Shown: positions 7,791 through 17,325, counted from the stretch's first letter. The stretch: 64,000 nucleotides of DNA from Salinimicrobium profundisediminis (GCF_026241755.1 NZ_JAPJDA010000008.1:92500-156499); one strand, 5' to 3'. The notes: generated from the letters alone by a model not told the origin. Made by a program: numbers and translations.

Positions 7791-8986
7791 TAACTAAGGA
7801 AAATGCCGGAACAATTTACCTCCGGGTTACTGTCAACGGAAAACGAGCAGTATCTACAACTGGTCGGGAAGTACCAATTTCAATTTGGAACACAAATGCT
7901 GGCAAAGCTCTTGGCTCCTCCTCACAAGCGAAATTAATTAATAGGTCTCTCAGCAAAGTAGAAAATGATATTTATGCTGCTTATCAAAGGCTTTTGGATA
8001 GAGGAGAATCTTTTTCTTCAAGAGATATCATTGACATCTATTTAGGAAAAGACAAGGATAAGGAAAAGGATGGAAAAATGCTTCTTGATATTTTTCAGGA
8101 ACATAATGATCGTGTAAATAAGCTCATAGGAAAGGACTTTGCTGCCGGAACGGCTGAAAGATACAGAACCGCGAAAAAGCATGTTGAAGATTATATTAAG
8201 AAGGAATATAAGGCTTCGGATATTCCCGTAAAGGATGTTGATCACAAATTCATCTCAGGATTGGAATATTATTTAAAGACGGAAAGGAATTGTGCTCACA
8301 ATTCAGCAATAAAATATATTACCAATTTTAAAAAGATTATCAGGATTGCCTATGCCAACGAATGGATTAGTAGAGACCCATTCAACAACTGGAAGGGAAG
8401 ACTAAAAATCGTTGACCGGGAATTTCTTACAAAAGATGAACTTCAGGTCATGATAGAAAAAGAAATTAACAACGATAGATTAAGCTTGGTAAAAGATATA
8501 TTCCTGTTCTGCTGTTTTACAGGACTGGCCTATGCCGATGTAAAGAAACTTTCAGAAAAAGAGGTAGTAGTGGGAATTGACGGAAACAAGTGGATAAAAA
8601 TAAACCGCACAAAGACGAAAACCCGAAGTAGCATTCCAATCCTTCCTACTGCAGAAGCCATCCTGGAGAAATATTCCTCCCATCACGATGTCAATCATAA
8701 AAGGCTACTCCCAGTGTTAAGTAATCAAAAGATGAATGCGTACATCAAAGAAATCGGAGATCTTTGTGGTATTAATAAGAATCTTACATTTCATCTGGCC
8801 AGACATACTTTTGCCACAACTGTAACCTTATCCAACGGGGTACCTATAGAAAGTGTAAGTAAGATGCTTGGTCACAAAAACCTCCAGACCACTCAGCACT
8901 ATGCAAAAATTTTAGATAGAAAAATCAGTGATGACATGGCTGCTTTGAGAGAAAGGTTAGGCTCCAACTTACAGACCATGAATTAA
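7748..8986 (+). CDS. Tyrosine recombinase/integrase of a Bacteroidota mobile element
   Basis: A 412-aa phage-type integrase with an N-terminal arm-binding segment (KTSFSYLFYLRKN...GTIYLRVTVNGKR), a SAM-like core-binding domain (about 105-215) and a C-terminal catalytic domain. Catalytic residues visible are H349 and R352 (HLARHTF), H376 (MLGHKN) and the nucleophile Y385 (TQHYAKI). The usual first arginine is replaced in TGLAYADV, as is known for CTnDOT-type recombinases of this phylum. It lies directly downstream of tRNA-Ser and opens an island whose cargo is a metal efflux cassette. No relaxase or transfer genes are seen, so the island is not self-transmissible from what is present here. Confidence 0.93.
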   Translation: MKTSFSYLFYLRKNVTKENAGTIYLRVTVNGKRAVSTTGREVPISIWNTNAGKALGSSSQAKLINRSLSKVENDIYAAYQRLLDRGESFSSRDIIDIYLGKDKDKEKDGKMLLDIFQEHNDRVNKLIGKDFAAGTAERYRTAKKHVEDYIKKEYKASDIPVKDVDHKFISGLEYYLKTERNCAHNSAIKYITNFKKIIRIAYANEWISRDPFNNWKGRLKIVDREFLTKDELQVMIEKEINNDRLSLVKDIFLFCCFTGLAYADVKKLSEKEVVVGIDGNKWIKINRTKTKTRSSIPILPTAEAILEKYSSHHDVNHKRLLPVLSNQKMNAYIKEIGDLCGINKNLTFHLARHTFATTVTLSNGVPIESVSKMLGHKNLQTTQHYAKILDRKISDDMAALRERLGSNLQTMN

Positions 8987-9123
8987 TTATCTGAAGGTTT
9001 TAATATTGAGGAACCTCCCCAAAAAATAAATCTCGATCCCCTCTGAAGAGCATGAAGCTTTTTGGAAGACATCTTTTTAATGTACCTAAGCCTTTTGCTT
9101 ATCTTTTTTTATACTTTTGAAAA

Positions 9124-9444
9124 GTGAATATTTTGGCAATCATATTATCTGTCTATTTCCTGGGGCTAAATTTCATACCCTGTGATGACACAGCTGTATC
9201 CGAAAGTCGGGATACTATCTCCGTGAGTGTGGAAGTAGACCAGGATCAGCAAGGAGATCAGCATGGAACTTCTGACGAATGTCCTCCTTTTTGCCAATGT
9301 CACTGCTGCCATGTGCATGTGGTGAGATTCGAAACAGATACCTTCGAAGTATTTGAGCCCAATATACCTTTTTTGACTCCTCTATTTGGCGAGAGTGCAG
9401 GCAAGGAAATTGCCTTTTCTCACTTCCAGCCTCCCCGTATTTAA
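9124..9444 (+). CDS. Small Cys/His-rich secreted or membrane protein (DUF6660-like)
   Basis: A 106-aa protein with a hydrophobic N-terminus (residues 1-18) that could be a signal peptide, an acidic middle and a metal-ligand cluster ECPPFCQCHCCHVHVV around residues 58-73. Such small proteins sit ahead of CzcA-type pumps in Bacteroidota; I recall the name DUF6660 but cannot verify it here. The start is GTG: an in-frame stop lies immediately upstream and no ATG is available. The context suggests periplasmic metal binding or handover to the efflux pump (inference). Confidence 0.7.
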   Translation: MNILAIILSVYFLGLNFIPCDDTAVSESRDTISVSVEVDQDQQGDQHGTSDECPPFCQCHCCHVHVVRFETDTFEVFEPNIPFLTPLFGESAGKEIAFSHFQPPRI

Positions 9445-9514
9445 TTCAGTTTTAGGATAGCTATATCCTGTTGTCACTGGCTCCGGCCAGAGAATTTATT
9501 ACAAACTGAATTAA
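9441..9514 (+). promoter_or_regulatory. Structured leader: predicted three-way-junction RNA before the CzcA gene
   Basis: The 80-bp spacer folds neatly on paper. An outer perfect 12-bp stem pairs TTAATTCAGTTT (9441-9452) with AAACTGAATTAA (9503-9514). Hairpin 1 is AGGATA-GCTA-TATCCT (9454-9469). Hairpin 2 is CTGGC-TCCG-GCCAG (9477-9490), closed as a UNCG tetraloop. The outer stem ends 10 nt before the pump ATG and begins at the stop codon of the preceding gene. No T-run follows, so a terminator is unlikely. The role is unknown; metal-responsive control of the pump is a guess. Confidence 0.45.
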
Positions 9515-9524
9515 ATTATCCTGT

Positions 9525-12500
9525 ATGATTAATAAGATCATTGATTTTTCGATCAATAATAAATTCATTATTGGTCTCTTAACAGTGGTGCTCATTGGTG
9601 CAGGGATCTGGAGCGTTTTTCAGGTTCCGGTAGATGCCCAACCAGACATCACAAATAACCAGGTGCAGGTGATCACCCAGGCACCTAATTTAGGAACTGA
9701 AGACATCGAGCAGTTCGTCACCTACCCCGTGGAAATCGCTATGAGTAATTTGCCGGGCGTTACAGAAATACGCTCAGTTTCCAGGTTCGGACTTTCCGTA
9801 GTAACTATTGTCTTTGAAGATGACATGGGTACTTATCTCCCCAGGCAGTTAGTAGGTGAAAAACTGAATGCTGTAAAAGATGAAATTCCCGAAGGTTTTG
9901 GACAACCTTCTATGGGACCTATTTCTACGGGACTGGGGGAAATTTATCAGTATACCCTCGAAGTAGAAGAGGAATTCAGGGATGACTACTCCCCTACTGA
10001 GCTGAGAACGATTCAGGATTGGATTGTACGCCGACAAATGGCCATGGTACCAGGAGTTGTTGAGGTGAATGGTGTTGGCGGAAGGATAAAGCAATATGAA
10101 GTTGCTGTAGATCCGGACGAACTAAAAGCTATTGGACTTTCCATTTCTGATGTTTTTATCGCCCTTAAAAACAACAATCAGAATACCGGTGGGGCTTATA
10201 TTGAAAAGAATCATCAGGCAAACTTCATTCGGGCCGAGGGACTTGCCAGAAGTGTGGAGGATTTGAAGAAGATTGTCGTTACCACTTCCGGTGGAGTGCC
10301 TATAACCGTTTCAGATGTTGCTGATGTTCGAATAGGAAGTGCCGTTCGTTATGGAGCACTGACAAAAAATGGACAGGGAGAAGCCGTTGGCGGAATGGTC
10401 ATGATGCTGAAAGGAGCCAATTCCAATGAGGTAATTGACAATGTAAAAGACAGGATTGAACAGATTCAGAAATCCCTTCCTGAAGGTATTTCCATAAAGC
10501 CATTTTTGGATAGAAGTGAACTTATTAGTGACACAACTTCCACAGTTACAAATAACCTGCTCGAAGGAGGGTTAATCGTGATCTTTGTCTTGGTGCTGCT
10601 CCTGGGGAACTGGCGGGGAGGATTAATTGTGGCTTCTACAATTCCCCTCTCCCTCCTGTTTGCTTTCATTCTTATGAACCTTTTCGACGTCTGGGCAAAC
10701 CTGATGAGCCTGGGGGCAATAGATTTTGGGATCATTGTCGACGGAGCCGTAATCATTGTAGAAAGTACCGTTTTTACAATTCATCAGCACATGAAGAAAA
10801 AAGGCGAATTAAATAAATCTGAAAGAAATTCCATCGCCTCCTCTTCTGCAAAAAAGATGATGAATTCTGCCTTTTTTGGGCAGCTTATAATACTCATTGT
10901 TTTTCTGCCAATACTGGCCCTTGAAGGAGTTGAAGGGAAGATGTTCAGGCCAATGGCACTCACCTTCATTTTTGCCATGCTGGGTGCGATGATCTTGTGC
11001 TTGACTTATGTTCCTATGATCTCTGCTCTCTTTCTTAAGGAGAGTAAAAAACGTAAAAAATCCTATGGTGACAAATTTGTGGTTTGGGTTCAGGATAAAT
11101 ATGAACCCTTATTAAATAAATCCCTGAAAAGAGGTAAGATTATTTTGGGCATTGCCATAGCCCTATTTGCTTTGGCTGCGTTCATGTTCACAAAAATGGG
11201 AGGAGAATTTATTCCGCAGCTCGATGAAGGGGATATAGCTTTTCACATTATCCTTAAACCGGGAAGTTCTCTTGATGAAGGAATCGCAACCTCTACAAGA
11301 ATAGAACAGCTTCTCCTGGACGAGTATCCGGAAATAGAACAGGTAGTCACTCGTTTCGGAGTTTCTGATGTGCCAACAGATCCTATGCCAATGGATATTG
11401 GAGACAGCTTTATTATTCTAAAGGATAAAGATGAGTGGACCTCTGCCGATTCAAAAGATGAACTTATTGCAAAGATTAAAGAAACAATAGAAATTATTCC
11501 CGGAGTTAGCTATGAATTCACCCAACCTGTCGAAATGAGGTTCAACGAACTTCTTACAGGAGTGCGGGAAGATGTTGCAGTTAAACTATATGGTGAAGAT
11601 TTGGATGTCCTGGCAAGAAAAGCGCAGGAGATGGGCAATATAATTTCTACAGTAGAAGGAGTTGCCGATATGAAAGTAGAGGCTACAGCGGGTTTACCTC
11701 AAATTACAGTCAACTATAACAGGAATAAAACTGCCCAATACGGTTTACAAATCAAGGAGTTGAATTCCCTTATCCAATCCGCTTTTGCAGGCGGGGATGC
11801 AGGAGTCATTTTTGAAGGAGAAAGGCGGTTTGACCTGGTAGTACGATTACAGGAAGAGGAGAGAACAAGCATTGAAAATATTAGGAATCTCTATGTCACC
11901 CTGCCTTCAGGTAGCCAGATCCCGCTGAAAGAAGTGGCTAAAATAAGTTATCAGCCCGGCCCGATGCAGATCAGTAGAGATAACACGAACCGCCGTACTT
12001 ATGTGGGAGTTAATATCCGGAATCGTGATGTAAAGTCTGTAGTGGAAGATATACAAACCAAACTGGATGCTGAGTTTGAACTACCACCCGGCTACTACAT
12101 TCGCTATGGCGGAGCCTTTGAAAATTTTGAAAGAGCAAGTAAGAGACTTCAAATTGTTGTCCCTATTGCCTTGCTCCTCATCTTCATCCTGATCTATTTT
12201 GCTTTAAAATCGTTTAAACAAACCACCATGATCTACATAGCCATTCCACTTGCAGCTATTGGCGGGATATTTTCTTTATGGCTGCGGGATATGCCTTTTA
12301 GCATATCTGCCGGGGTAGGTTTCATCGTCTTATTTGGAGTGGCAGTCTTAAATGGTCTTGTACTTATTAGCAGTTTCAATGAATTAAAAGAAGAAGGTGT
12401 GAAAAATCTAAATGAAAGAATCAGTCTTGGAACAAGAAGCAGAATCCGACCTATTTTGCTTACGGCTCTTACCGATGTGCTTGGTTTCCTGCCTATGGCT

Positions 12501-13871
12501 ATCTCCAGCTCTGCCGGAGCAGAAGTGCAACGACCGCTGGCAACTGTAGTTATAGGGGGATTGATCACTTCTACCCTGCTCACATTGTTTATTCTGCCTA
12601 TTCTCTATAAATGGGTCGAATCCAGGTCAGGCAGGATGAAATTTAAACCCACAACAGGTGGTTCTTTTGCATTAATTCTTGTCCTGTTGCTTTTACCTTC
12701 CGGTTTGAATGCTCAGACAACTGAATGGTCTCCGCAGGTAAGTCAGGAGGAAGCCGTTGCCCTGGCTCTTCAGAATTACCCACTTCTAAAAAATGAAAGG
12801 TTGAGAATTAACCAGGAGCAGGCAATGAAAAGATCCGCATGGGATCTCGGGGAAACCGAAGTATTTACAGGTGGAGAAGAGCTTGGAGAAGCCGGCGGAA
12901 TATACACCATGATAGGCGTTCAACAGATAGGGATAGATTTACTGGGCATACCTTCTAAAAATAAGCTCTACAATAAAAGGATCGCGCTTGCCGAAGAAGC
13001 CTATGAGCTGTCTCAACTTCAGGTGGCACAGGAGGTGAAAATTGCCTGGAGTCGGACCTTTTCAGCAAAACAGCAGTATCTGTTATTCCAGGAACTGGAT
13101 TCCCTGTACAAAAAGTTAGACCAGGCAGTGAATCTTCGGTATGAGGTAGAGGCAATTTCAAGATTAGAGATGCTGACAGCCAAAAATAGGATCAGCCAAA
13201 TAACAATTGATTTGCGACAGGCTGAAATGGAGTATTTGACAGCACTGCAAAAGCTGAACCTTTGGCTGGGAGGTGAAGAAGCTTATGATGTTCCGGATGA
13301 TTTAAATGACCTTTGGGAGGATGAAATTTTACTTACCGGAGATCTGCCTGCGGATCATCCTCTTCTAACAATTTCTAAAAAGAAGATTGCAGTAGCAGAA
13401 GCTGCTTATGCTGCAGAAAAGGCTAATTTCCTTCCTGATTTTAGTGTTCAGTACGGACTTCAAAAAGTAAATGGAGCAACCGGTTTTTATAATTATCAGG
13501 CCGGGATATCTATTCCAATTCTTTCCGGAGCTACCCATGGTGAAGCTAAAACGGCAAAAATAGAAAAGGAAATTGCACAAAGGACTGCCGATTTTCAGAA
13601 AGACCAGATAAAATCTGATTTTGAAGTTGCCTTGAGAAACTATAAGCGATGGAAATCTTCCTGGCTGTTTTACAGGGATGAAGTCCTTCCCCTGCTGAAG
13701 GAACAACGGGAGGGTTCATTACTTGCCTTTAATGAAGGTGCCATAGAATATGTGGCTTTTATTCAGAATTTAGACAGTGCAATGGAGTCAGAGATTAAAG
13801 CAATTGAGGCTTTTGAGAATTACCTGATAGCCCTTGCAGAATTACAATTTTACCTAAAAGAAAAAAACTAA
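9525..13871 (+). CDS. czcA: CzcA-type heavy-metal RND pump fused to a TolC-like outer-membrane factor
   Basis: A 1448-aa fusion. Residues 1 to about 1040 form a heavy-metal RND transporter with two large periplasmic loops. The proton-relay motif in membrane helix 4 is D400-FGIIV-D406-GAVIIV-E413, the pattern of Co/Zn/Cd (CzcA) pumps. Residues about 1065-1448 are an outer-membrane efflux protein with long helical, Gln/Glu-rich heptads. At the junction, residues 1047-1064 are a hydrophobic run ending LLLLPSGLNAQ, which looks like a retained signal peptide, so the product might be split after export (inference). This fusion is known in Bacteroidota. The adaptor gene follows after 4 bp, giving a complete three-part efflux system. 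Confidence 0.93.
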   Translation: MINKIIDFSINNKFIIGLLTVVLIGAGIWSVFQVPVDAQPDITNNQVQVITQAPNLGTEDIEQFVTYPVEIAMSNLPGVTEIRSVSRFGLSVVTIVFEDDMGTYLPRQLVGEKLNAVKDEIPEGFGQPSMGPISTGLGEIYQYTLEVEEEFRDDYSPTELRTIQDWIVRRQMAMVPGVVEVNGVGGRIKQYEVAVDPDELKAIGLSISDVFIALKNNNQNTGGAYIEKNHQANFIRAEGLARSVEDLKKIVVTTSGGVPITVSDVADVRIGSAVRYGALTKNGQGEAVGGMVMMLKGANSNEVIDNVKDRIEQIQKSLPEGISIKPFLDRSELISDTTSTVTNNLLEGGLIVIFVLVLLLGNWRGGLIVASTIPLSLLFAFILMNLFDVWANLMSLGAIDFGIIVDGAVIIVESTVFTIHQHMKKKGELNKSERNSIASSSAKKMMNSAFFGQLIILIVFLPILALEGVEGKMFRPMALTFIFAMLGAMILCLTYVPMISALFLKESKKRKKSYGDKFVVWVQDKYEPLLNKSLKRGKIILGIAIALFALAAFMFTKMGGEFIPQLDEGDIAFHIILKPGSSLDEGIATSTRIEQLLLDEYPEIEQVVTRFGVSDVPTDPMPMDIGDSFIILKDKDEWTSADSKDELIAKIKETIEIIPGVSYEFTQPVEMRFNELLTGVREDVAVKLYGEDLDVLARKAQEMGNIISTVEGVADMKVEATAGLPQITVNYNRNKTAQYGLQIKELNSLIQSAFAGGDAGVIFEGERRFDLVVRLQEEERTSIENIRNLYVTLPSGSQIPLKEVAKISYQPGPMQISRDNTNRRTYVGVNIRNRDVKSVVEDIQTKLDAEFELPPGYYIRYGGAFENFERASKRLQIVVPIALLLIFILIYFALKSFKQTTMIYIAIPLAAIGGIFSLWLRDMPFSISAGVGFIVLFGVAVLNGLVLISSFNELKEEGVKNLNERISLGTRSRIRPILLTALTDVLGFLPMAISSSAGAEVQRPLATVVIGGLITSTLLTLFILPILYKWVESRSGRMKFKPTTGGSFALILVLLLLPSGLNAQTTEWSPQVSQEEAVALALQNYPLLKNERLRINQEQAMKRSAWDLGETEVFTGGEELGEAGGIYTMIGVQQIGIDLLGIPSKNKLYNKRIALAEEAYELSQLQVAQEVKIAWSRTFSAKQQYLLFQELDSLYKKLDQAVNLRYEVEAISRLEMLTAKNRISQITIDLRQAEMEYLTALQKLNLWLGGEEAYDVPDDLNDLWEDEILLTGDLPADHPLLTISKKKIAVAEAAYAAEKANFLPDFSVQYGLQKVNGATGFYNYQAGISIPILSGATHGEAKTAKIEKEIAQRTADFQKDQIKSDFEVALRNYKRWKSSWLFYRDEVLPLLKEQREGSLLAFNEGAIEYVAFIQNLDSAMESEIKAIEAFENYLIALAELQFYLKEKN

Positions 13872-13875
13872 AAAA

Positions 13876-15051
13876 ATGAAATTTCAAACAACATATATAC
13901 TTCCGTTTCTCCTCCTATTGTCTTGCGGGGAAAATGCTGAAAAAGAGGGGAATCAGAAAGAAGAAGCCGGTGAACCTGCTAAAACAGAAGCCGTCAAGGA
14001 AGCTATGCTTTCACAGCAACAATTCGATGTACTGGATATGCAAATTGACAGCCTCACAACCAGGTTAATGAGCGGTTATGTACAAGCAAATGGAGAGCTG
14101 GAAGTCCCACCTCAGAGTGAAGCCACAGTTACTCCGGTAATTGGAGGTAACGTATCGTCAATAACAGTGATCGAAGGAGATGAAGTTGAGCGTGGAGATG
14201 TACTGGCATACATTGAACACCCGGAGATCATTGAGGTCCAAACGCAGTATATCAATGCCTTAAACAGTCTGAATTATCAGGAAAAAGAATTCCAAAGACA
14301 AAAGAAATTGTATGAAGCCGGAGTAGGTTCCGGGCAAATTTTCCAACGTGCCGAGGCAGAACTGGAAAGTCTTAAAGGACAGGTGGCAGGGCTTAAGGCC
14401 CAACTGCAACAATTAAATATTAATCCTGAAACTATTCGAAATGGAAATATTCAGCAAAGGATCCCGGTAAGAAGCCCCATAGATGGTGCTGTACAAGCGG
14501 TCAACATCAAAACAGGTCAATTTGTACAGTCGCAGATTGAAATGTTCCATATCATCAATACGAAAGATGTTCATGTAGACCTCATGGTCTTTGAAAAAGA
14601 TGTTGCCAAAGTAGAGAAAGGACAGAAAGTATTTTTTACAATCGAATCATTACCCGGAACTGAATTAACTGCGGAAATCATTTCTGTAAGCAAGAACTTT
14701 GAACAGGAACCCAAAGCCGTGCATGTACATGCAGAAATCATCGACAGGCCAGAAAACCTAGTGCCGGGAATGTATGTAAGAGGACGAATTGCGGTCGACA
14801 ACCAACAAACAACTGCATTACCCGAATCTGCCATAGTTAGAGAAGGAGGTAAATTTTATGCTTTTACGGCAGAAGAGGAAGGAGATATATGGAGCTTTAG
14901 ACCTGTAGAAGTTACTACAGGCTCTGATAAAGGTGAATGGGTTGAAATAACATTATTACAAGATCTGCCGGGAGACACGAGATTTGCCCATAATAACGCG
15001 TATTATCTCATGGCTGAAATGCAGAAAGGCGAAGGCGGGCACGCCCATTGA
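13876..15051 (+). CDS. czcB: RND periplasmic adaptor (CusB/CzcB-like membrane fusion protein)
   Basis: A 391-aa lipoprotein with a signal peptide ending LLLLSC (lipidated Cys17), followed by an acidic linker. It has the biotinyl-lipoyl-like hairpin halves of the HlyD family (VIGGNVSSITVIEGDEVERG and VRSPIDGAVQAVNIKTGQF), an alpha-helical hairpin between them, a beta-barrel domain, and a C-terminal GGHAH that could bind metal. It joins the inner-membrane pump to the outer-membrane channel; both of those are encoded as one polypeptide in the gene just upstream. It is the last cargo gene of the island. Confidence 0.92.
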   Translation: MKFQTTYILPFLLLLSCGENAEKEGNQKEEAGEPAKTEAVKEAMLSQQQFDVLDMQIDSLTTRLMSGYVQANGELEVPPQSEATVTPVIGGNVSSITVIEGDEVERGDVLAYIEHPEIIEVQTQYINALNSLNYQEKEFQRQKKLYEAGVGSGQIFQRAEAELESLKGQVAGLKAQLQQLNINPETIRNGNIQQRIPVRSPIDGAVQAVNIKTGQFVQSQIEMFHIINTKDVHVDLMVFEKDVAKVEKGQKVFFTIESLPGTELTAEIISVSKNFEQEPKAVHVHAEIIDRPENLVPGMYVRGRIAVDNQQTTALPESAIVREGGKFYAFTAEEEGDIWSFRPVEVTTGSDKGEWVEITLLQDLPGDTRFAHNNAYYLMAEMQKGEGGHAH

Positions 15052-15226
15052 TTATGAGAGCTATAGAAATCTTTTAGAAGAAGAACAGGTAAGGCCAACC
15101 GGGATGCGTATGTCACTTTTAAGTTTTTGACACAAAAGCAAGTGGCCTTAACTTTGGCTGATATGCTCTTTTTATCGTTTTAAAATCTAATTTAGAAAGG
15201 CCTTAAAAAAAGAATTTTTCTTTTTC

Positions 15227-15442
15227 GATAATATTAAATTATATCATCAAAATGAATCTATTCGGTGTCAAATTCGGTTACACCTGATGTTCAATTTTTT
15301 AGTGTAACCAAAGCAAGTATTTTCTGTAAAAATAAAGCTTAACACCTTACACACGTGTGCTTTATGCTGTATATTGAAGAAGTCAAACCAATAACAACAA
15401 GATATGAAATCTTCATTCCTCATATTTTTTACCTTGAAAAAT
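15227..15442 (+). repeat. Right copy of the integrase-upstream repeat with a truncated second integrase start
   Basis: This is the downstream partner of the repeat at 7571-7790. It includes the whole upstream region, the hairpin GGTTACAC / GTGTAACC and an ATG at 15404, followed by about 12 codons similar to the integrase N-terminus (MKSSFLIFFTL). Similarity then stops abruptly. The rest of 15052-15506 has no gene. The remnant says a second, related element once sat here, or that recombination occurred between two tandem elements, leaving a stub. Confidence 0.72.
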
Positions 15443-15506
15443 TTCTTTCTTCCTCTAAATACGAATAAGGAATTCTCTCATTCTTCTCTTAATCTGGCTA
15501 ATATCA

Positions 15507-16148
15507 TTATTGCATCTCCCAAATATGAATAAATCTGTTTCGGAATGAGATGTTCTCATTTCCTTTTCTGATATTTTTTACATATTTTTTTATTGAATCT
15601 ATTCTTTCTTTACCGGATGGATGCGTAAAACTTGCAGCACCAAGTATTTCCTGTAAATAACAAAAGTTTGAATCTAAGAGATCAAAAACTTCGGGATAAT
15701 TTGTTTTAATTAAATATATAGCTATTAAATCAGATAAATATTCAACTTTTTTATAATCATTAATCTTGCTCCCTTTGGGTAGTTCACTTTGTATCCCAAG
15801 AATTTGCTTTTGTTCCAGAATAGCTAAATGGGAAATTTCATGCGCAAGGACAAATATCTGGATTGGCTCATTTTCTAAATTAATTAAGCCCCTACTCACT
15901 TCAATATAATCAAAGGCTGCACCTGCGTTTATGCTTAAATCCTTTTGATCTACCTGAAAGTTGATTGGGATACTTAAATTCTCTAAATCTTCAAAAAAAG
16001 GTACTACAGTTTCAGAGTATAGCTCTCTGAGTCTTTCCTCTTTGTTTTTAATTTTTTCCCCGGGTAGATCTATTTCTTGCCTATTAAAATTTGTTGTAAT
16101 GCATCCACAAAAAAAACAGGTAAGCACAAGCAATTGGATATTTTTCAT
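15507..16148 (-). CDS. M48-like zinc metalloprotease lipoprotein
   Basis: A 213-aa protein with a lipoprotein signal (FFCGC, lipidation at Cys14 or Cys16) and an HExxH zinc site, H103-E-I-S-H107, in AHEISHLAI. Further on, SFTHPSGKERIDSIKKY matches the THP..ERI signature of M48 peptidases. It is small for the family and has no membrane helices beyond the signal. A cell-envelope quality-control protease is the likely role. It stands alone between the island remnant and the SusCD locus, with a terminator on its upstream side belonging to that locus. Confidence 0.75.
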   Translation of the reverse strand: MKNIQLLVLTCFFCGCITTNFNRQEIDLPGEKIKNKEERLRELYSETVVPFFEDLENLSIPINFQVDQKDLSINAGAAFDYIEVSRGLINLENEPIQIFVLAHEISHLAILEQKQILGIQSELPKGSKINDYKKVEYLSDLIAIYLIKTNYPEVFDLLDSNFCYLQEILGAASFTHPSGKERIDSIKKYVKNIRKGNENISFRNRFIHIWEMQ

Positions 16149-16154
16149 TTTGAA

Positions 16155-16186
16155 TTATAAAAAAAGGCACTTAATTAAAAGTGCCT
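16155..16186 (-). terminator. Intrinsic terminator of the protease-SusCD operon
   Basis: Reading the minus strand, AGGCACTT and AAGTGCCT pair around a 6-nt AT loop and are followed by a run of T. It lies 30 nt after the stop of the last gene of the SusCD operon. Confidence 0.82.
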
Positions 16187-16215
16187 GTTCCATTAAAAAG
16201 AGGTTTAAATAAACC

Positions 16216-17241
16216 TTATTCAGTAAAATAGGTGAAGGTCTTATTAACCGTCGCCAGGTTATCAAAATAGGTATATGATGAACTTACCGGATAACCGTCT
16301 TCATTATATTCATAAGAAATAACATCATCTGCCATGGTGCCAGAAATTGGATTGTTTACATTCACAGCCTGTATTCCTGCATTTATTGCAGCATAAGCTG
16401 CAGGATACAACCCTATAAACGGATTATTTTTATCATCGTAAGTTGCAACATATACCTCGCCGTATCTGTTTTCTTCTGTGACGTTTCCATTTTCTATAAC
16501 AAATTTTATCTCATCTATTGCATCTTCATCGGCATGGTTGGTACGCTTTTCAGAAAGAATTTCTCCAGCTTCGTTATAGGTATAATTGTAAGTGTAAACT
16601 ACAGTACCGTCCTCGGAATATACGGCTTTTACAATTTTATCATCTCCATAAGTGTATAGGGTTTCTTCCTTAGTCGCTTCCACTCTTTTAGCGATGATCT
16701 GATTCTTATCATTATATTCAAAAGTGGTAACAGAAGTTGTTACTACGCCCCAATCATCAACTTCCCGCATAATCTCTTCTACAAAATTTGCCTCATTATA
16801 TGAATAGGTACTTGAAGAATTCTCTCCATAAAGGTCAGCAATGGTGTATGTTTTCAATTTAGAGCCACTACCTACTTCACCCCGAACATTCACAGTAACC
16901 GTATATTCTTTCTTTGTACCATCTTCTGCAGTTACGGTAAAAACTTTGGGTGCTCCATCTTCAAAGGTTACTGGCGCACCAGATGCAGGAGAAACAGTAG
17001 CGTTTTCAGATGTTGTAACAGTAGGAACCACAGCTGTTAAATCTGTACCAAAAGGAACATGTACATTAATGTTTGTTCCAAGGTCATAATCAACATCTTC
17101 TTCATTTAAACCTTTAAAATCGAGTGAAAAGCTTGTAATCTCTGCTAAAGAGGATTGTTGAATTGCATCATCATCACTTGAACAGGAAACAGTAAGTGCA
17201 ACTGCAATAATTGATAAAAAAATAGAAATGGACTTCTTCAT
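16216..17241 (-). CDS. Secreted lipoprotein with a DUF5018-like domain and YD-type repeats
   Basis: A 341-aa lipoprotein with signal ending ALTVSC (Cys20) and an acidic SSDDD tail that would favour surface exposure in Bacteroidota. Residues about 30-118 resemble the DUF5018-type domain (EITSFSLDFKGL ... VTAEDGTKKEYTVTVNV). The C-terminal half has repeated tyrosine-rich strands such as TFEYNDKNQI, LYTYGDDKI and TYNYTYNEAGE, like YD/RHS repeats. It is the last gene of the operon with SusC and SusD, so it probably takes part in surface binding of the same substrate. The ligand is unknown. Confidence 0.75.
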   Translation of the reverse strand: MKKSISIFLSIIAVALTVSCSSDDDAIQQSSLAEITSFSLDFKGLNEEDVDYDLGTNINVHVPFGTDLTAVVPTVTTSENATVSPASGAPVTFEDGAPKVFTVTAEDGTKKEYTVTVNVRGEVGSGSKLKTYTIADLYGENSSSTYSYNEANFVEEIMREVDDWGVVTTSVTTFEYNDKNQIIAKRVEATKEETLYTYGDDKIVKAVYSEDGTVVYTYNYTYNEAGEILSEKRTNHADEDAIDEIKFVIENGNVTEENRYGEVYVATYDDKNNPFIGLYPAAYAAINAGIQAVNVNNPISGTMADDVISYEYNEDGYPVSSSYTYFDNLATVNKTFTYFTE

Positions 17242-17325
17242 AATTGTGAAATTTTTGATTTTAATTTTATCTTTTAGTTATTATTGAAAAACGCAAGATA
17301 ACAACGGCTTTCAAGGGGTTAATTT

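Noticed and set aside
15052..15506. A copy of the tRNA-Ser 3' end as the right attachment site
   Set aside because: I looked for GGTTCGAATCCCTC or close variants near the right end of the island and found none. The integrase-leader repeat is the only duplication seen.
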